Part shown: piece by piece, positions 6,193-13,732 of the stretch
How the letters are laid out: every line of letters starts with the position of its first letter
Position numbering within the stretch: the stretch's first letter is position 1
Source of the DNA: Anaerolineales bacterium HSG25
Lineage (GTDB): Bacteria; Chloroflexota; Anaerolineae; 4572-78; J111
Direction: 5' to 3'
Length of the DNA stretch: 39,755 nucleotides
Assembly (NCBI GenBank): GCA_030377865.1
Contig: JAUCGA010000028.1
Coordinates: 1 to 39,755, forward strand
Position numbers and translations under genes: made by a program
Notes under the pieces: model-generated
Database searches by the model: none
Seen by the model: only the letters and a program-made list of their open reading frames with translations
What the model was told of the DNA's origin: nothing

Positions 6193-7554
6193 ATGTCTAC
6201 AGCCGATATTGTCATAAAAAACGGAACGATTGTCACTAGTGAGACCAGCTATAAAGCCGATGTGGCGATTCAAAGTGAGAAGATTGTCGCTCTGGGCGAG
6301 AATCTGAGCGGTACACGAGAAATCGACGCGACTGGAAAGCTGGTCACACCTGGAGCGATAGACGTTCATGTCCATTTAGAGATGCCGATTGGTGACTTTG
6401 TTTCGGCAGACAGCTTTTTTACCGGAACCCGTGCCGCGGCCATTGGAGGCACAACCGCTATTGTCGATTTTGTCGAGACTCAGCCAGATGAAACCATGCT
6501 CACCGCGCTAGCTGTTCGTCAGAAAAAGGCGGCTAAGTCAGTTATTGATTACGGGTTCCACATGACGATTTGCCCAACCGATATAAACAAGCTCGACCAA
6601 CTGCCTGCTGTTTATCAGGCCGGATGTGCCAGTTTTAAGCTCTATATGGCCTACGGATTACGGCTTGATGATGGGCAAATTCTGCAAGCTCTGGAGGCGG
6701 TACGAAATGTGGGAGGCATGCCAGTGGTACATGCCGAAAATTGGGAGGTGATTACCAGCATGATTGCACGTAATCTTGACGCTGGTCGAATTGAGCCTCG
6801 TTGGCACCCGCGCAGTCGTCCATCTATTATGGAAGGTGAAGCCGCGGGACGAGTGATTAACATTGCGACTTTGGTTGGTACGCCGCTCTATATCTTCCAT
6901 GTTTCATGTGCCGAAGTGGTCAATCGAATTGCCGCGGCTTGTCAAGATGGCTTGCCGATTTATGGGGAAACCTGCCCCCAATACCTGTTTTTGACCGATA
7001 CCGCCTACGATGAAGCTGATGTTGAGGGAGCCTTACCTGTCTGCTCACCTCCGCTACGCACCCCCGCTGACCAAGTTCATCTGTGGGAGGCGCTGGCCCA
7101 GAACAGTTTGCAGGTCGTCTCGACCGACCATTGCCCCTTTACCCGTGCCGAAAAAGCTACTGGCTTGGAGGATTATAGCCGTATTCCCGGCGGCGTGCCA
7201 TCTATCGAGATGCGTTTTCCGGCCATGTATACTTTTGGAGTGCAATCAGGCTATTTTTCAGTCAATCGGTGGGTAGACATCTGTTGTACTACTCCGGCGC
7301 GGCTGTTTGGCTTTCAGCGTAAAGGGCATATCGCGGTTGGGTATGACGCTGACGTGGTTATTTTTGACCCCAATTGTGAGGTCGAGCTATCGACGGACAG
7401 TCTGCATGAGGATGTGGATTGGACTCCCTACGATGGGCTAGTCATGACAGGTTGGCCTGCCATGACCCTCAGCCGTGGTGAACTGATTGTGGAAGATGGG
7501 TGTTTTGTCGGCCAGCCGGGGCGGGGACGGTTTGTGACTCGGCGGCTGACCTGA
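6193..7554 (+). CDS. hydA: Dihydropyrimidinase / hydantoinase family hydrolase
   Basis: Hydrolytic ring opening of dihydropyrimidines or 5-substituted hydantoins, a cytosolic metal-dependent amidohydrolase with a TIM barrel. 453 residues is normal. The binuclear metal ligands are all visible: His59 and His61 (DVHVHL), carboxylated Lys149 (SFKLYMAY), His180 (VVHAEN), His236 (FHVSCA) and Asp312 (STDHCPF). C-terminal GYDADVVIFDP is typical of the beta-sandwich part. Dihydroorotase and allantoinase share the fold, but SFKLYMAYG and STDHCPF favour the D-hydantoinase branch. No partner gene is adjacent; a nitrilase-fold hydrolase at 38642 and an omega-aminotransferase at 30619 could supply the next steps of the pathway (inference). 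The substrate cannot be fixed from sequence. Confidence 0.92.
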   Translation: MSTADIVIKNGTIVTSETSYKADVAIQSEKIVALGENLSGTREIDATGKLVTPGAIDVHVHLEMPIGDFVSADSFFTGTRAAAIGGTTAIVDFVETQPDETMLTALAVRQKKAAKSVIDYGFHMTICPTDINKLDQLPAVYQAGCASFKLYMAYGLRLDDGQILQALEAVRNVGGMPVVHAENWEVITSMIARNLDAGRIEPRWHPRSRPSIMEGEAAGRVINIATLVGTPLYIFHVSCAEVVNRIAAACQDGLPIYGETCPQYLFLTDTAYDEADVEGALPVCSPPLRTPADQVHLWEALAQNSLQVVSTDHCPFTRAEKATGLEDYSRIPGGVPSIEMRFPAMYTFGVQSGYFSVNRWVDICCTTPARLFGFQRKGHIAVGYDADVVIFDPNCEVELSTDSLHEDVDWTPYDGLVMTGWPAMTLSRGELIVEDGCFVGQPGRGRFVTRRLT

Positions 7555-7558
7555 CGTT

Positions 7559-7865
7559 GCTTGAGACTATCAAAACAAGCCGTGTAGGTCATGCTTGTAG
7601 CGTGACAAGTTTCATTCATAACCTGACATGTTGATAAAACCAAAAGCATTTTTCGACAGGATTAACAGGATTTTTTGCCTTTAATCCTGTCAATCCTGTT
7701 AATCCTGTCAGATATTGTTTTAGCCATGTTGAAATGATAAACTTCTGATCTATATGGGCATAATCGTGACGCTACAAGCGTCACTTACAGTAATTTTGTC
7801 AGATATGAGGCCGTGGAGGTCACGCTTGTAGCGTGACAAGCATGGAGAACTGAACAACCCTATCG
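7559..7865. repeat. Hairpin element plus GTCACGCTTGTAGCGTGAC repeats
   Basis: 7609-7743 is a copy of the 9-bp-arm hairpin element, its left tip altered (CATTCATAACCTGACATG present; right end GATAAACTTCTG intact). 7766-7856 is a second repeat made of GTGACGCTACAAGCGTCAC and GTCACGCTTGTAGCGTGAC hairpins with AAGCATGGAGAACTGAA at its end; its counterpart at 24595-24785 is interrupted by a 92-bp element, so this copy shows the empty site. No gene in the 357-base gap. Confidence 0.75.
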
Positions 7866-7911
7866 GGTACTGAGTGCAGTATATCTAAATAAATAAGAAA
7901 AGGAATATACA

Positions 7912-8862
7912 ATGGGAAGAAGATCTAGAAAGAAAAAAAATCAATACCGTAAATCTAACATTTCACCAGTAACCATGTTACGCCCTCGATTGGATGGGTT
8001 GCTGGGCAATGAAGATTTAGCCACTCGCGATGATGATTGGATTAAGAAAGATTTGGATGCGGTTTTTAAAAATATTAAACCGACCCAGTTTCTACCAGCC
8101 TTAGCCTTGGCTTATAATAGCGCCCCCCAAACGGTTCAACATCGTTTAAGTGAGGTTATACCAAGCTGGCTAACAGAACATGACTATCATACGACTTTGG
8201 TGCAAATAATACAGAAAAATCAGATAGGTATGGCCGAACGTGCTCAAATAAAGACATGGTTGGAAGCAACCGGACAAGACCTATCAACCATAGAAGCACG
8301 AATCAAAGCTCAAACACCGTTTTACAGAGCCTATGTTTATGAAGATGAGTTTGGCTCACAAGGGATGATACTGATATTGTGGCATACCAATACACGTCAA
8401 ACAAAATTGCAAGGACTTAGCTTTTTAATTGATTATAATCCTCCTTGGGAAGGCGCGATTAAGGACGGCTGGAAACTTCCTATCGGGTCATTTAGGGATG
8501 TCAAAACAAAGGTGCTTGACTTTTGGAGACAAAAGTCTGGTGAGGAATTACAGTCAATATCGGGCGAAGAAGCAAAAATAAAGCTATTTACTTGTTTAAA
8601 CAAAAATCTGAGTGAATCGATTAAGTTGCCGAAAGATTTAATTGCTATTAGCGATGTTTTTTGGAAATATGTCCCATGTTTACCCGACACCGAAAAAGCA
8701 CCATCCTTTACGCCACAGGATTTTGAGTTTCTGTCCAAACATGGTGAATCACCAGAGAAGATAAACCATTTTGAACGCAATGTTGGCCGTCGAGTACGGA
8801 TGGATGATGGAAAAGAGCTAATTGTTATGGGTGCAGATGATGAAAGAAATTTTTGGACGTAA
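7912..8862 (+). CDS. Hypothetical protein, unknown family
   Basis: 316 residues, ATG preceded by AAAAGGAA. The first 20 residues are strongly basic (GRRSRKKKNQYRK), resembling a nucleic-acid-binding tail or the N-terminus of SEC-C type proteins, but no C-terminal Cys-rich motif is present. The middle (about 130-190) reads like a mixed alpha/beta domain with YRAYVYEDEFGSQGMILILW and LQGLSFLIDYNPPWEGAIKDGW. The C-terminus is polar and ends in DDERNFWT. No signal peptide or membrane helix. The gene is flanked by repeats on both sides and is not in an operon. It is slightly richer in A and T than its neighbours. I do not recognise the family and assign no function. Confidence 0.8.
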   Translation: MGRRSRKKKNQYRKSNISPVTMLRPRLDGLLGNEDLATRDDDWIKKDLDAVFKNIKPTQFLPALALAYNSAPQTVQHRLSEVIPSWLTEHDYHTTLVQIIQKNQIGMAERAQIKTWLEATGQDLSTIEARIKAQTPFYRAYVYEDEFGSQGMILILWHTNTRQTKLQGLSFLIDYNPPWEGAIKDGWKLPIGSFRDVKTKVLDFWRQKSGEELQSISGEEAKIKLFTCLNKNLSESIKLPKDLIAISDVFWKYVPCLPDTEKAPSFTPQDFEFLSKHGESPEKINHFERNVGRRVRMDDGKELIVMGADDERNFWT

Positions 8863-8927
8863 CGTTCATTTTTGCTCACCTTAACGTTTTCCTGACGATA
8901 ATGTTTTTTGTGGGTGTAGTTTTTGGG

Positions 8928-9062
8928 TAGTGCTGACCTGTTGACTGATAGCCTGTTCGATGTCATACTGAGGCGAAGCCGAAGTATCCCCCGACTCTTC
9001 ATAGAATCGGGTCAGAGAGACCCTTCGCCAAAAACGCTCAGGGTGACATGTCCATCAGTCAA
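8928..9062. repeat. Palindromic intergenic repeats
   Basis: TAGTGCTGACCTGTTGACTG (8928-8947) is the head of the repeat seen at 19294-19410 and 32656-32780. It is followed by a segment starting GTCATACTGAGGCGAAGCC and ending CGCTCAGGGTGACAT (8961-9050), an imperfect inverted repeat. Non-coding. Confidence 0.6.
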
Positions 9063-9224
9063 TAATGCAACACTACCGTTTTTGAAACACTGAACGTATG
9101 AAAAGACAATGACAAGTGCTGATTTTGCCTCCCAAACTGGATACAAATATCGGCTTTTTCATCAATGAGGCTCAGCGAATTCAGTCGTTTTCATATCTTT
9201 TTCAGCGTTTCAATGTTGTCCCAC

Positions 9225-9316
9225 CATAAGTGTCAACTTAACGTTTGTAGTAGGCGATTCATCGCCTTCAAACGGCACTAAAGTGCCTACTACGAACTCT
9301 TAAGTTGACGGTCATG
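9225..9316. mobile_element. 92-bp palindromic element with 10-bp target duplication, copy 1
   Basis: Imperfect terminal inverted repeats of about 32 bp: CATAAGTGTCAACTTAA at the left; CATGACCGTCAACTTAA when the right end is read in reverse complement. Flanks GTTGTCCCAC (9215-9224) and GTTGTCTCAC (9317-9326) form a 10-bp direct repeat with one C/T difference. A nearly identical copy is at 24666-24757, also with a 10-bp duplication. No coding capacity. Confidence 0.85.
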
Positions 9317-9455
9317 GTTGTCTCACAAACTCCGATAGCATCAGACTTTTTCTTTGGTTCAGGGATTTTTAAGAAAATAAGTCTCCCACGCATCCTGTTC
9401 TTTATGTTCCATAGCGCCTTATTTACTATGAAGGACGCGGATCCGTTCTCCTCTG

Positions 9456-9546
9456 GTAAATATTCAGTGAACTCGCCAGAAAGAGTGCCAGAAATCCGAT
9501 TTCTCAAAGAAATCGGGTTTCTAGGGCTACTTTACTGAACTTTTAC
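9456..9546. mobile_element. 91-bp GTAA-ended element with 8-bp target duplication, copy 1
   Basis: Begins GTAAATATTCAGTGAAC and ends GTTCAGTAAAG.. in reverse complement (GTAAAAGTTCAGTAAAG), with a central palindrome around GAAATCGGGTTTCT. CTCCTCTG lies on both sides exactly (9448-9455 and 9547-9554). The related repeat at 6091-6142 has the same flanks joined without the element, giving an empty site. GTAA tips and an 8-bp duplication are hallmarks of the IS66 family, so this is probably a MITE moved in trans by such a transposase (inference). Confidence 0.9.
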
Positions 9547-9623
9547 CTCCTCTGAGGTACGACGTTTCTTGAATGTGTTTGAAACGAAACTACACAGGCC
9601 GAAGATTTGTTTAATATTGCCTC

Positions 9624-9652
9624 TTGACAAATAGTTACATCTCTGTTACAAT
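9624..9652 (+). promoter_or_regulatory. Sigma-70 promoter of the LacI-family regulator
   Basis: TTGACA (9624-9629), 17-base spacer, TACAAT (9647-9652). The -10 box overlaps the first operator by two bases, so a bound repressor would block polymerase. The strongest consensus promoter in the window. Confidence 0.85.
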
Positions 9653-9708
9653 GTGAACGTTCACATTTGAGATGCAGAACTAAAAAATACCGATGTGAAC
9701 GTTCACAC
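9651..9708. promoter_or_regulatory. Twin LacI-type operators
   Basis: Two TGTGAACGTTCACA palindromes, at 9652-9665 and 9694-9707; the first extends to a perfect 16-bp palindrome. Centre-to-centre distance is 42 bp, about four helical turns, so two dimers would sit on the same DNA face. The first lies at the -10/start region and the second just before the regulator's ATG, which points to autorepression. No further copy is visible before the transporter or beta-galactosidase genes. Confidence 0.9.
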
Positions 9709-9712
9709 CACA

Positions 9713-10738
9713 ATGATCACAAAGAAACGTGTCACAATCAAAGATGTTGCGGCTGAGGCCGGAGTTTCATATCAAACGGTTTCGCGAGTTATCAACAATA
9801 GTAACCGTGTCACTGATGAAACCCGTCAGAAGGTCACGGAAGTTATCGAAGCCTTGAACTTTCGCCCCAGTCTAGCGGCTCGGAACCTCTCCAGCCAGCT
9901 TACCAACATCATCGGACTGATTATCCCCTACAGTGCCGATTATCTGATTCGAGACCCTCACCTATTAGCCCAAATTAGTGGCATTGATGCTGAATGTTCG
10001 GCCAACGATTATAACCTGCTCCTATCAACCGCGGGGAACTCTGCGAGTGGTATGAAGGCATTTAATCGCTTTTTAACCCAAAAAATTGCCGATGGCGCGA
10101 TTGTGGTCGAGACCGCAGATAGCACCACCGGCAACGATCTGTTAGCCAAACAGGATGATCCATACATAGTAATTGGGTACGATATTTATAACAAAAATGG
10201 CTACATGGTTCATTCTGATGATCGTCAAGGCGCAAAAGAGGCTACCTTACATTTAATTGAGCGGGGACATCAACGAATTGGGCTGATTAACGGCCCTGCC
10301 AGCGGAGCCATCCGCTCAACCGATGAGCGACTGTTAGGCTATAAAATAGCCTTAGAAAGTGCAGGACTTTCTTTTGAAACAGAGCTTGTGGTACGCGGCG
10401 ATTATACTCGGCCAAGTGGTCAACATGCCACCAAGCAGTTGTTAGCCCTCGACACTCCACCCACCGCCATTTTTGCCCTGAATGATCGCATGGCGATTGG
10501 CGCGATTCAAACGATTCAAACGCACGGATTAACCGTACCCCAAGATATTGTCGTTGTTGGGTTTGACGATATTCCCGCCGCGGCTGATTTTATCCCATCC
10601 TTAACTACCGTAAGCCAGCCAAGTCGAGCGTTAGGCAGGACTGCGGCACAAATATTACTCAAGTTGATTGCTGGAAAACCAGTTAAAGATCATGAGGTTA
10701 TATTACCCGCCAAACTGATTATCCGGCAATCATCGTGA
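9713..10738 (+). CDS. LacI-family transcriptional regulator
   Basis: Sugar-responsive repressor. 341 residues from the ATG at 9713: N-terminal helix-turn-helix (VTIKDVAAEAGVSYQTVSRV, about 7-27) with the hinge helix after FRPSLAARNLSSQ, then the periplasmic-binding-protein-like ligand domain to the end (DDIPAAADFIPSLTTVSQP is the typical C-terminal motif). An in-frame GTG at 9695 is rejected because it lies inside the second operator and adds only six residues. The gene sits 355 bases before the sugar transporter genes in the same direction, with beta-galactosidase at the end, so a beta-galactoside or a breakdown product is the likely inducer (inference). The promoter and twin operators upstream indicate self-control. 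Confidence 0.95.
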   Translation: MITKKRVTIKDVAAEAGVSYQTVSRVINNSNRVTDETRQKVTEVIEALNFRPSLAARNLSSQLTNIIGLIIPYSADYLIRDPHLLAQISGIDAECSANDYNLLLSTAGNSASGMKAFNRFLTQKIADGAIVVETADSTTGNDLLAKQDDPYIVIGYDIYNKNGYMVHSDDRQGAKEATLHLIERGHQRIGLINGPASGAIRSTDERLLGYKIALESAGLSFETELVVRGDYTRPSGQHATKQLLALDTPPTAIFALNDRMAIGAIQTIQTHGLTVPQDIVVVGFDDIPAAADFIPSLTTVSQPSRALGRTAAQILLKLIAGKPVKDHEVILPAKLIIRQSS

Positions 10739-10857
10739 AAAATCATCTAAAAAGGAGATTTGTACAAAAACTATTTGTAAGATGTAGAACAGGCTGAAAG
10801 CCAATAGGCAGAAGGCTAGGAGGTCGATCGACGCAGATATGTATCTGCGTTGTACAA

Positions 10858-10937
10858 TTGGCGGGTAGCGCGAGGCCTCCTTGAAGAAGGATATACCCAC
10901 CGAATACCCGTTGCGATTATATATAATCGCAACGATC
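10858..10937. repeat. GATCGTTGCGAT / GGCGGGTA hairpin unit, copy 2
   Basis: Minus-strand orientation of the unit seen at 24373-24450: TTGGCGGGTAGCGCGAGGCC, a stem, then ATACCCGTTGCGATTATA and its complement. Abuts the direct repeat of the next element. Confidence 0.7.
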
Positions 10938-10948
10938 CGTAAACATTC

Positions 10949-11051
10949 TGTAGTGGTCAGCTTGATGTTGAAAACGGAGTGCAACGGGTTTAGCCGTTGC
11001 TACAGGCAATGGCTGAACCCATTGCACTCCAACATCATCTTGACCACCACA
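10949..11051. mobile_element. ~103-bp palindromic element with 15-bp flanking duplication
   Basis: Ends TGTAGTGGTCAGCTTGATG and, in reverse complement, TGTGGTGGTCAAGATGATG. Internally, GGAGTGCAACGGGTTTAGCC faces GGCTGAACCCATTGCACTCC. GATCCGTAAACATTC (10934-10948) and GATCCGTAAATATTC (11052-11066) flank it, a 15-bp direct repeat with one C/T difference. Relatives are at 17611-17711 and 36282-36483. It separates the regulator from the transporter genes, and the right duplication lies 28 bases before the lipoprotein ATG. Confidence 0.8.
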
Positions 11052-11093
11052 GATCCGTAAATATTCGTTTAACTAATTAAGGAGATAGAAAAG

Positions 11094-12572
11094 ATGAGTA
11101 ACTTTTCCAAGAAATTTGCAGTTTTAGTTGTAATTGCCACCTTGGCTTTAATTGCCGCTCAATGTGGTGGCCCAACGCCAACGCCTGTCACTATTGTTGA
11201 GACGGTTGAAGTTGAAGTTGAAAAAATTGTCGAAAAAGAAGTAACCGTCGTTGAGACCGTTGAAGTCGAAGTTGAAAAAATTGTTGAAAAAGAAGTAACC
11301 GTCGTTGAGACCGTCGAAGTCGAAGTTGAAAAAGAAGTTGAAGTTGAAGTGATCAAAGAAGTTGAAGTTGAAGTGGTCAAAGAAGTTCGCCCGATTATTT
11401 ACAACTCCTATAACAGTGACCCCGGCCCCCGTGCCTTTGATGAAAAAATGGTCGCCTTATTCAATGAGCAGAATCCTGATAATCCATTGGATCACTCGGT
11501 TGTTCAGCACGAAGATTTCAAACAGGCCATCCGAGCTTATCTCGTGGCTGACCCTGCGCCCGATGTAATGACTTGGTTTGCTGGTAACCGTGGCCGTTTC
11601 TTCATTGATCGTGGCTTGATTATGGATATTAGTGACGTTTGGGAAGAAGAAGGCTGGAACGAAGATTATCCGAAAGGGTTCCGCGCCATGTCAGAAGTTG
11701 ATGGTAAGGCTTATTTCGTACCGAGCAACTGGTACTGGTGGGCGGTCTTCTATCGTAAGTCTATCTTTGAAGAGCATGGCATTGCCCCACCAGAAACATG
11801 GGACGACATGTTAGCCGCTTGTGACACTTTAGATGGGGCTGGCCTCATCCCAATTACCATCGGTACCAAATTCCGTTGGACTGCCGCCGCTTGGTTTGAC
11901 TACATCAACATGCGCTTAAATGGCCCTGAGTTCCACTTGAACCTTATGTTAGGTAATGAATCGTATGATGACCCCAGAGTAAAAGCGACCTTTATGAAAT
12001 GGCAAGAGCTGTTTGATCATAAATGTTTCATCGACGATGCCGCCGCTTATAGCTGGCAAGAAGCGATTGACCCGTTAGCCCAAGGTGACGCGGCCATGTA
12101 TCTGATGGGCCAGTTCATTATGGACAGTGTCCCCGAAGATGTCGCTGACGATATGGATTTCTTCCGTTTCCCAATTATCGACCCTGACATGCCGATTGGT
12201 GAAGATGCGCCAACCGATGGTTATTTCATGTCGGTCAACGCTCAAAACCCTGACGGTGGTAAAGATTTCCTCCGCTTTATTGGTGGCGTAGAAGCCCAAA
12301 GCATGATGGTCGAAGATTTAGGCCGACTACCCGTTCACACTGGGGTTGATCAAGAACTGTTCACTCCGATGCAACAGAAAGGGATTGAACTAATCCAAGG
12401 AGCAGATTTGGTGGTGCAGTTCTTCGACCGAGATACCACTCCCGAAATGGCTGATGTTGGCATGAACGGTCTAATGGACTTCTGGGCAGATCCGTATGAT
12501 GAAGATCTATTGGACGAAATTATTCTTGATTTAGAAGCGACACGAGCCGAGATTTTCGATAGCGCTGAGTAG
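11094..12572 (+). CDS. Sugar ABC transporter substrate-binding lipoprotein (family 1)
   Basis: Captures sugar outside the membrane and hands it to the permeases encoded downstream. Lipoprotein signal peptide with lipobox ending at Cys24 (LIAAQC). Residues about 35-105 are an acidic/basic stalk of repeated Val-Glu-Lys units (18-residue period, VETVEVEVEKIVEKEV), predicted to be an extended coil that lifts the binding domain off the surface. From about 108 to the end is a family-1 binding fold, with aromatic residues (NWYWWAVFY, WFAGNRGRFF) suited to stacking on sugar rings. 492 residues is long only because of the stalk. AAGGAG lies 11 bases before the ATG. A terminator follows, so the binding protein can be made in excess over the permeases. 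Confidence 0.95.
   Translation: MSNFSKKFAVLVVIATLALIAAQCGGPTPTPVTIVETVEVEVEKIVEKEVTVVETVEVEVEKIVEKEVTVVETVEVEVEKEVEVEVIKEVEVEVVKEVRPIIYNSYNSDPGPRAFDEKMVALFNEQNPDNPLDHSVVQHEDFKQAIRAYLVADPAPDVMTWFAGNRGRFFIDRGLIMDISDVWEEEGWNEDYPKGFRAMSEVDGKAYFVPSNWYWWAVFYRKSIFEEHGIAPPETWDDMLAACDTLDGAGLIPITIGTKFRWTAAAWFDYINMRLNGPEFHLNLMLGNESYDDPRVKATFMKWQELFDHKCFIDDAAAYSWQEAIDPLAQGDAAMYLMGQFIMDSVPEDVADDMDFFRFPIIDPDMPIGEDAPTDGYFMSVNAQNPDGGKDFLRFIGGVEAQSMMVEDLGRLPVHTGVDQELFTPMQQKGIELIQGADLVVQFFDRDTTPEMADVGMNGLMDFWADPYDEDLLDEIILDLEATRAEIFDSAE
11196..11393 (+). repeat. Internal 54-bp direct repeats encoding the lipoprotein stalk
   Basis: About two and a half in-frame copies of a 54-base unit, the copies differing mainly at third positions, followed by shorter GAAGTTGAAGTG repeats. 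This kind of repeat changes in number by slippage or recombination, so stalk length probably varies between strains. Confidence 0.8.
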
Positions 12573-12591
12573 GCGTTAGTCAATCGTCATT

Positions 12592-12628
12592 AAAGACCCT
12601 CAGAGTTTATAATTCTGAGGGTCTTTTA
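12592..12628 (+). terminator. Intrinsic terminator/attenuator after the binding protein
   Basis: AAAGACCCTCAGA (12592-12604) pairs with TCTGAGGGTCTTT (12614-12626), a perfect 13-bp stem with the T-run in the 3' arm. It lies between the binding-protein gene and the permeases, so it probably lets through only some transcripts. Confidence 0.85.
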
Positions 12629-12659
12629 TAGATGTTCAGACTAAACTTTTTCAGTTGTC

Positions 12660-12692
12660 ACCTTCCCGCAAGTTCAAAACTTACGGGAAGGT
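12660..12692. repeat. ACCTTCCCGCAAGTT palindrome, copy 2
   Basis: 15-bp arms with one mismatch, nearly identical to the perfect palindrome at 5947-5979. Confidence 0.7.
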
Positions 12693-12809
12693 TGGTCTTG
12701 AATTGAAAATCATTATCTGAAAGACTGTGGAAGGGAGACAAAATCTGACAGAGTCGGATTACAGGCTAGAAGCCTGCGCTCCCAGTTTTAGAAAGAGGAG
12801 AACATTTTT

Positions 12810-13730
12810 ATGGCAGTTACATCCCCACCTATTAAAACAAAACCGAAGTTTGATTTCACCCCCTATCTATTCTTAATCGGGCCGCTGACCCTTTATCTAG
12901 TCTGGATTATCGCCCCCATGTTTTACAGTTTTTACCTCAGCACTACCGACTGGGACGGCATCTCACCCGATGCCAAATATATCGGTTTGAGCAACTTTGA
13001 AACCCTGTTTGGCAGTATGGGTAAACGTCGCACCTCACCATTTGAGTATGCCCTCGTTAACAATCTCAAATGGTTACTCACTTTTATCACCATTCCCGTG
13101 GCGATGGGTTTAGGGTTAGCCATCGTCCTCAATCAAAATGTAAAGGGAGACCGTTTCTTTAAGATGGGCATATTCTTGCCTCAAGTCCTCTCTTTACCCG
13201 TCATCGGCCTGATTTGGGCCTGGGTCTACAACCCACGCGATGGTTTCATCAACCCGTTATTAACCTCGCTCGGTTTGGCTGACCCGCCTAGTTGGCTGTC
13301 GGACAAAGAGCTGGTGATTTGGGCGGTGATATTTGCCGCCGCCTGGCGACAGATTGGCTACATCATGATTTTGTACGTCGCTGGCCTAAAAAATGTCGAT
13401 ATCCGTCTGCTCGAAGCGGCCAAACTTGACGGAGCCAACGCATGGCAATCGTTCCGTCATATCACCTTTCCCTTACTCGCGCCAGTTACCACAATTGTGG
13501 TGGTCATCTCAGTCATCGACTCTCTGCGCTCATTCGACTTAGTGTGGGTGATGACCAAAGGCGGCCCAGCCAACGCCTCCACCGTGCTGGCAGTGCTGAT
13601 GTATATTCAAGCCTTTAATAACTACAAAATGGGACTCGGTGCGGCCACCGCAGTAGTCTTATTCATGATCAGTTTAGTCTTTATTGTCGGTTATCTATGG
13701 CGAATTATGAAGGATGAAATGGAGTATTAA
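12810..13730 (+). CDS. Sugar ABC transporter permease, MalF/UgpA type
   Basis: One of two membrane subunits of a carbohydrate uptake ABC transporter. 306 residues with about six hydrophobic helices, the first at about 15-40 (YLFLIGPLTLYLVWII). The cytoplasmic EAA loop that docks onto the ATPase is present at about 207-226 (EAAKLDGANAWQSFRHITFP). AGAGGAG precedes the ATG by 7-8 bases. It is separated from the next permease by 2 bases, so they form one transcript. No ATP-binding gene is found in the window, so the transporter probably uses a shared ATPase encoded elsewhere, as in MsiK-type systems. Confidence 0.95.
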   Translation: MAVTSPPIKTKPKFDFTPYLFLIGPLTLYLVWIIAPMFYSFYLSTTDWDGISPDAKYIGLSNFETLFGSMGKRRTSPFEYALVNNLKWLLTFITIPVAMGLGLAIVLNQNVKGDRFFKMGIFLPQVLSLPVIGLIWAWVYNPRDGFINPLLTSLGLADPPSWLSDKELVIWAVIFAAAWRQIGYIMILYVAGLKNVDIRLLEAAKLDGANAWQSFRHITFPLLAPVTTIVVVISVIDSLRSFDLVWVMTKGGPANASTVLAVLMYIQAFNNYKMGLGAATAVVLFMISLVFIVGYLWRIMKDEMEY

Positions 13731-13732
13731 AA

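Noticed and set aside
9268-9538. Frames running across the 91- and 92-bp elements
   Set aside because: They are open only because the palindromes lack stops; no homology and no conserved start.
9695-9712. GTG start for the LacI-family regulator
   Set aside because: The extra codons are translated operator DNA; the ATG at 9713 begins the normal helix-turn-helix N-terminus.
11052-11066. GTAAATATTC as another end of the 91-bp element
   Set aside because: The match stops after 10 bases and the sequence is better explained as one copy of a 15-bp duplication.
11159-11380. Minus-strand frame rich in Ser and Thr opposite the lipoprotein stalk
   Set aside because: It is the shadow of the GAA-GTT repeats; low-complexity, without a ribosome site.
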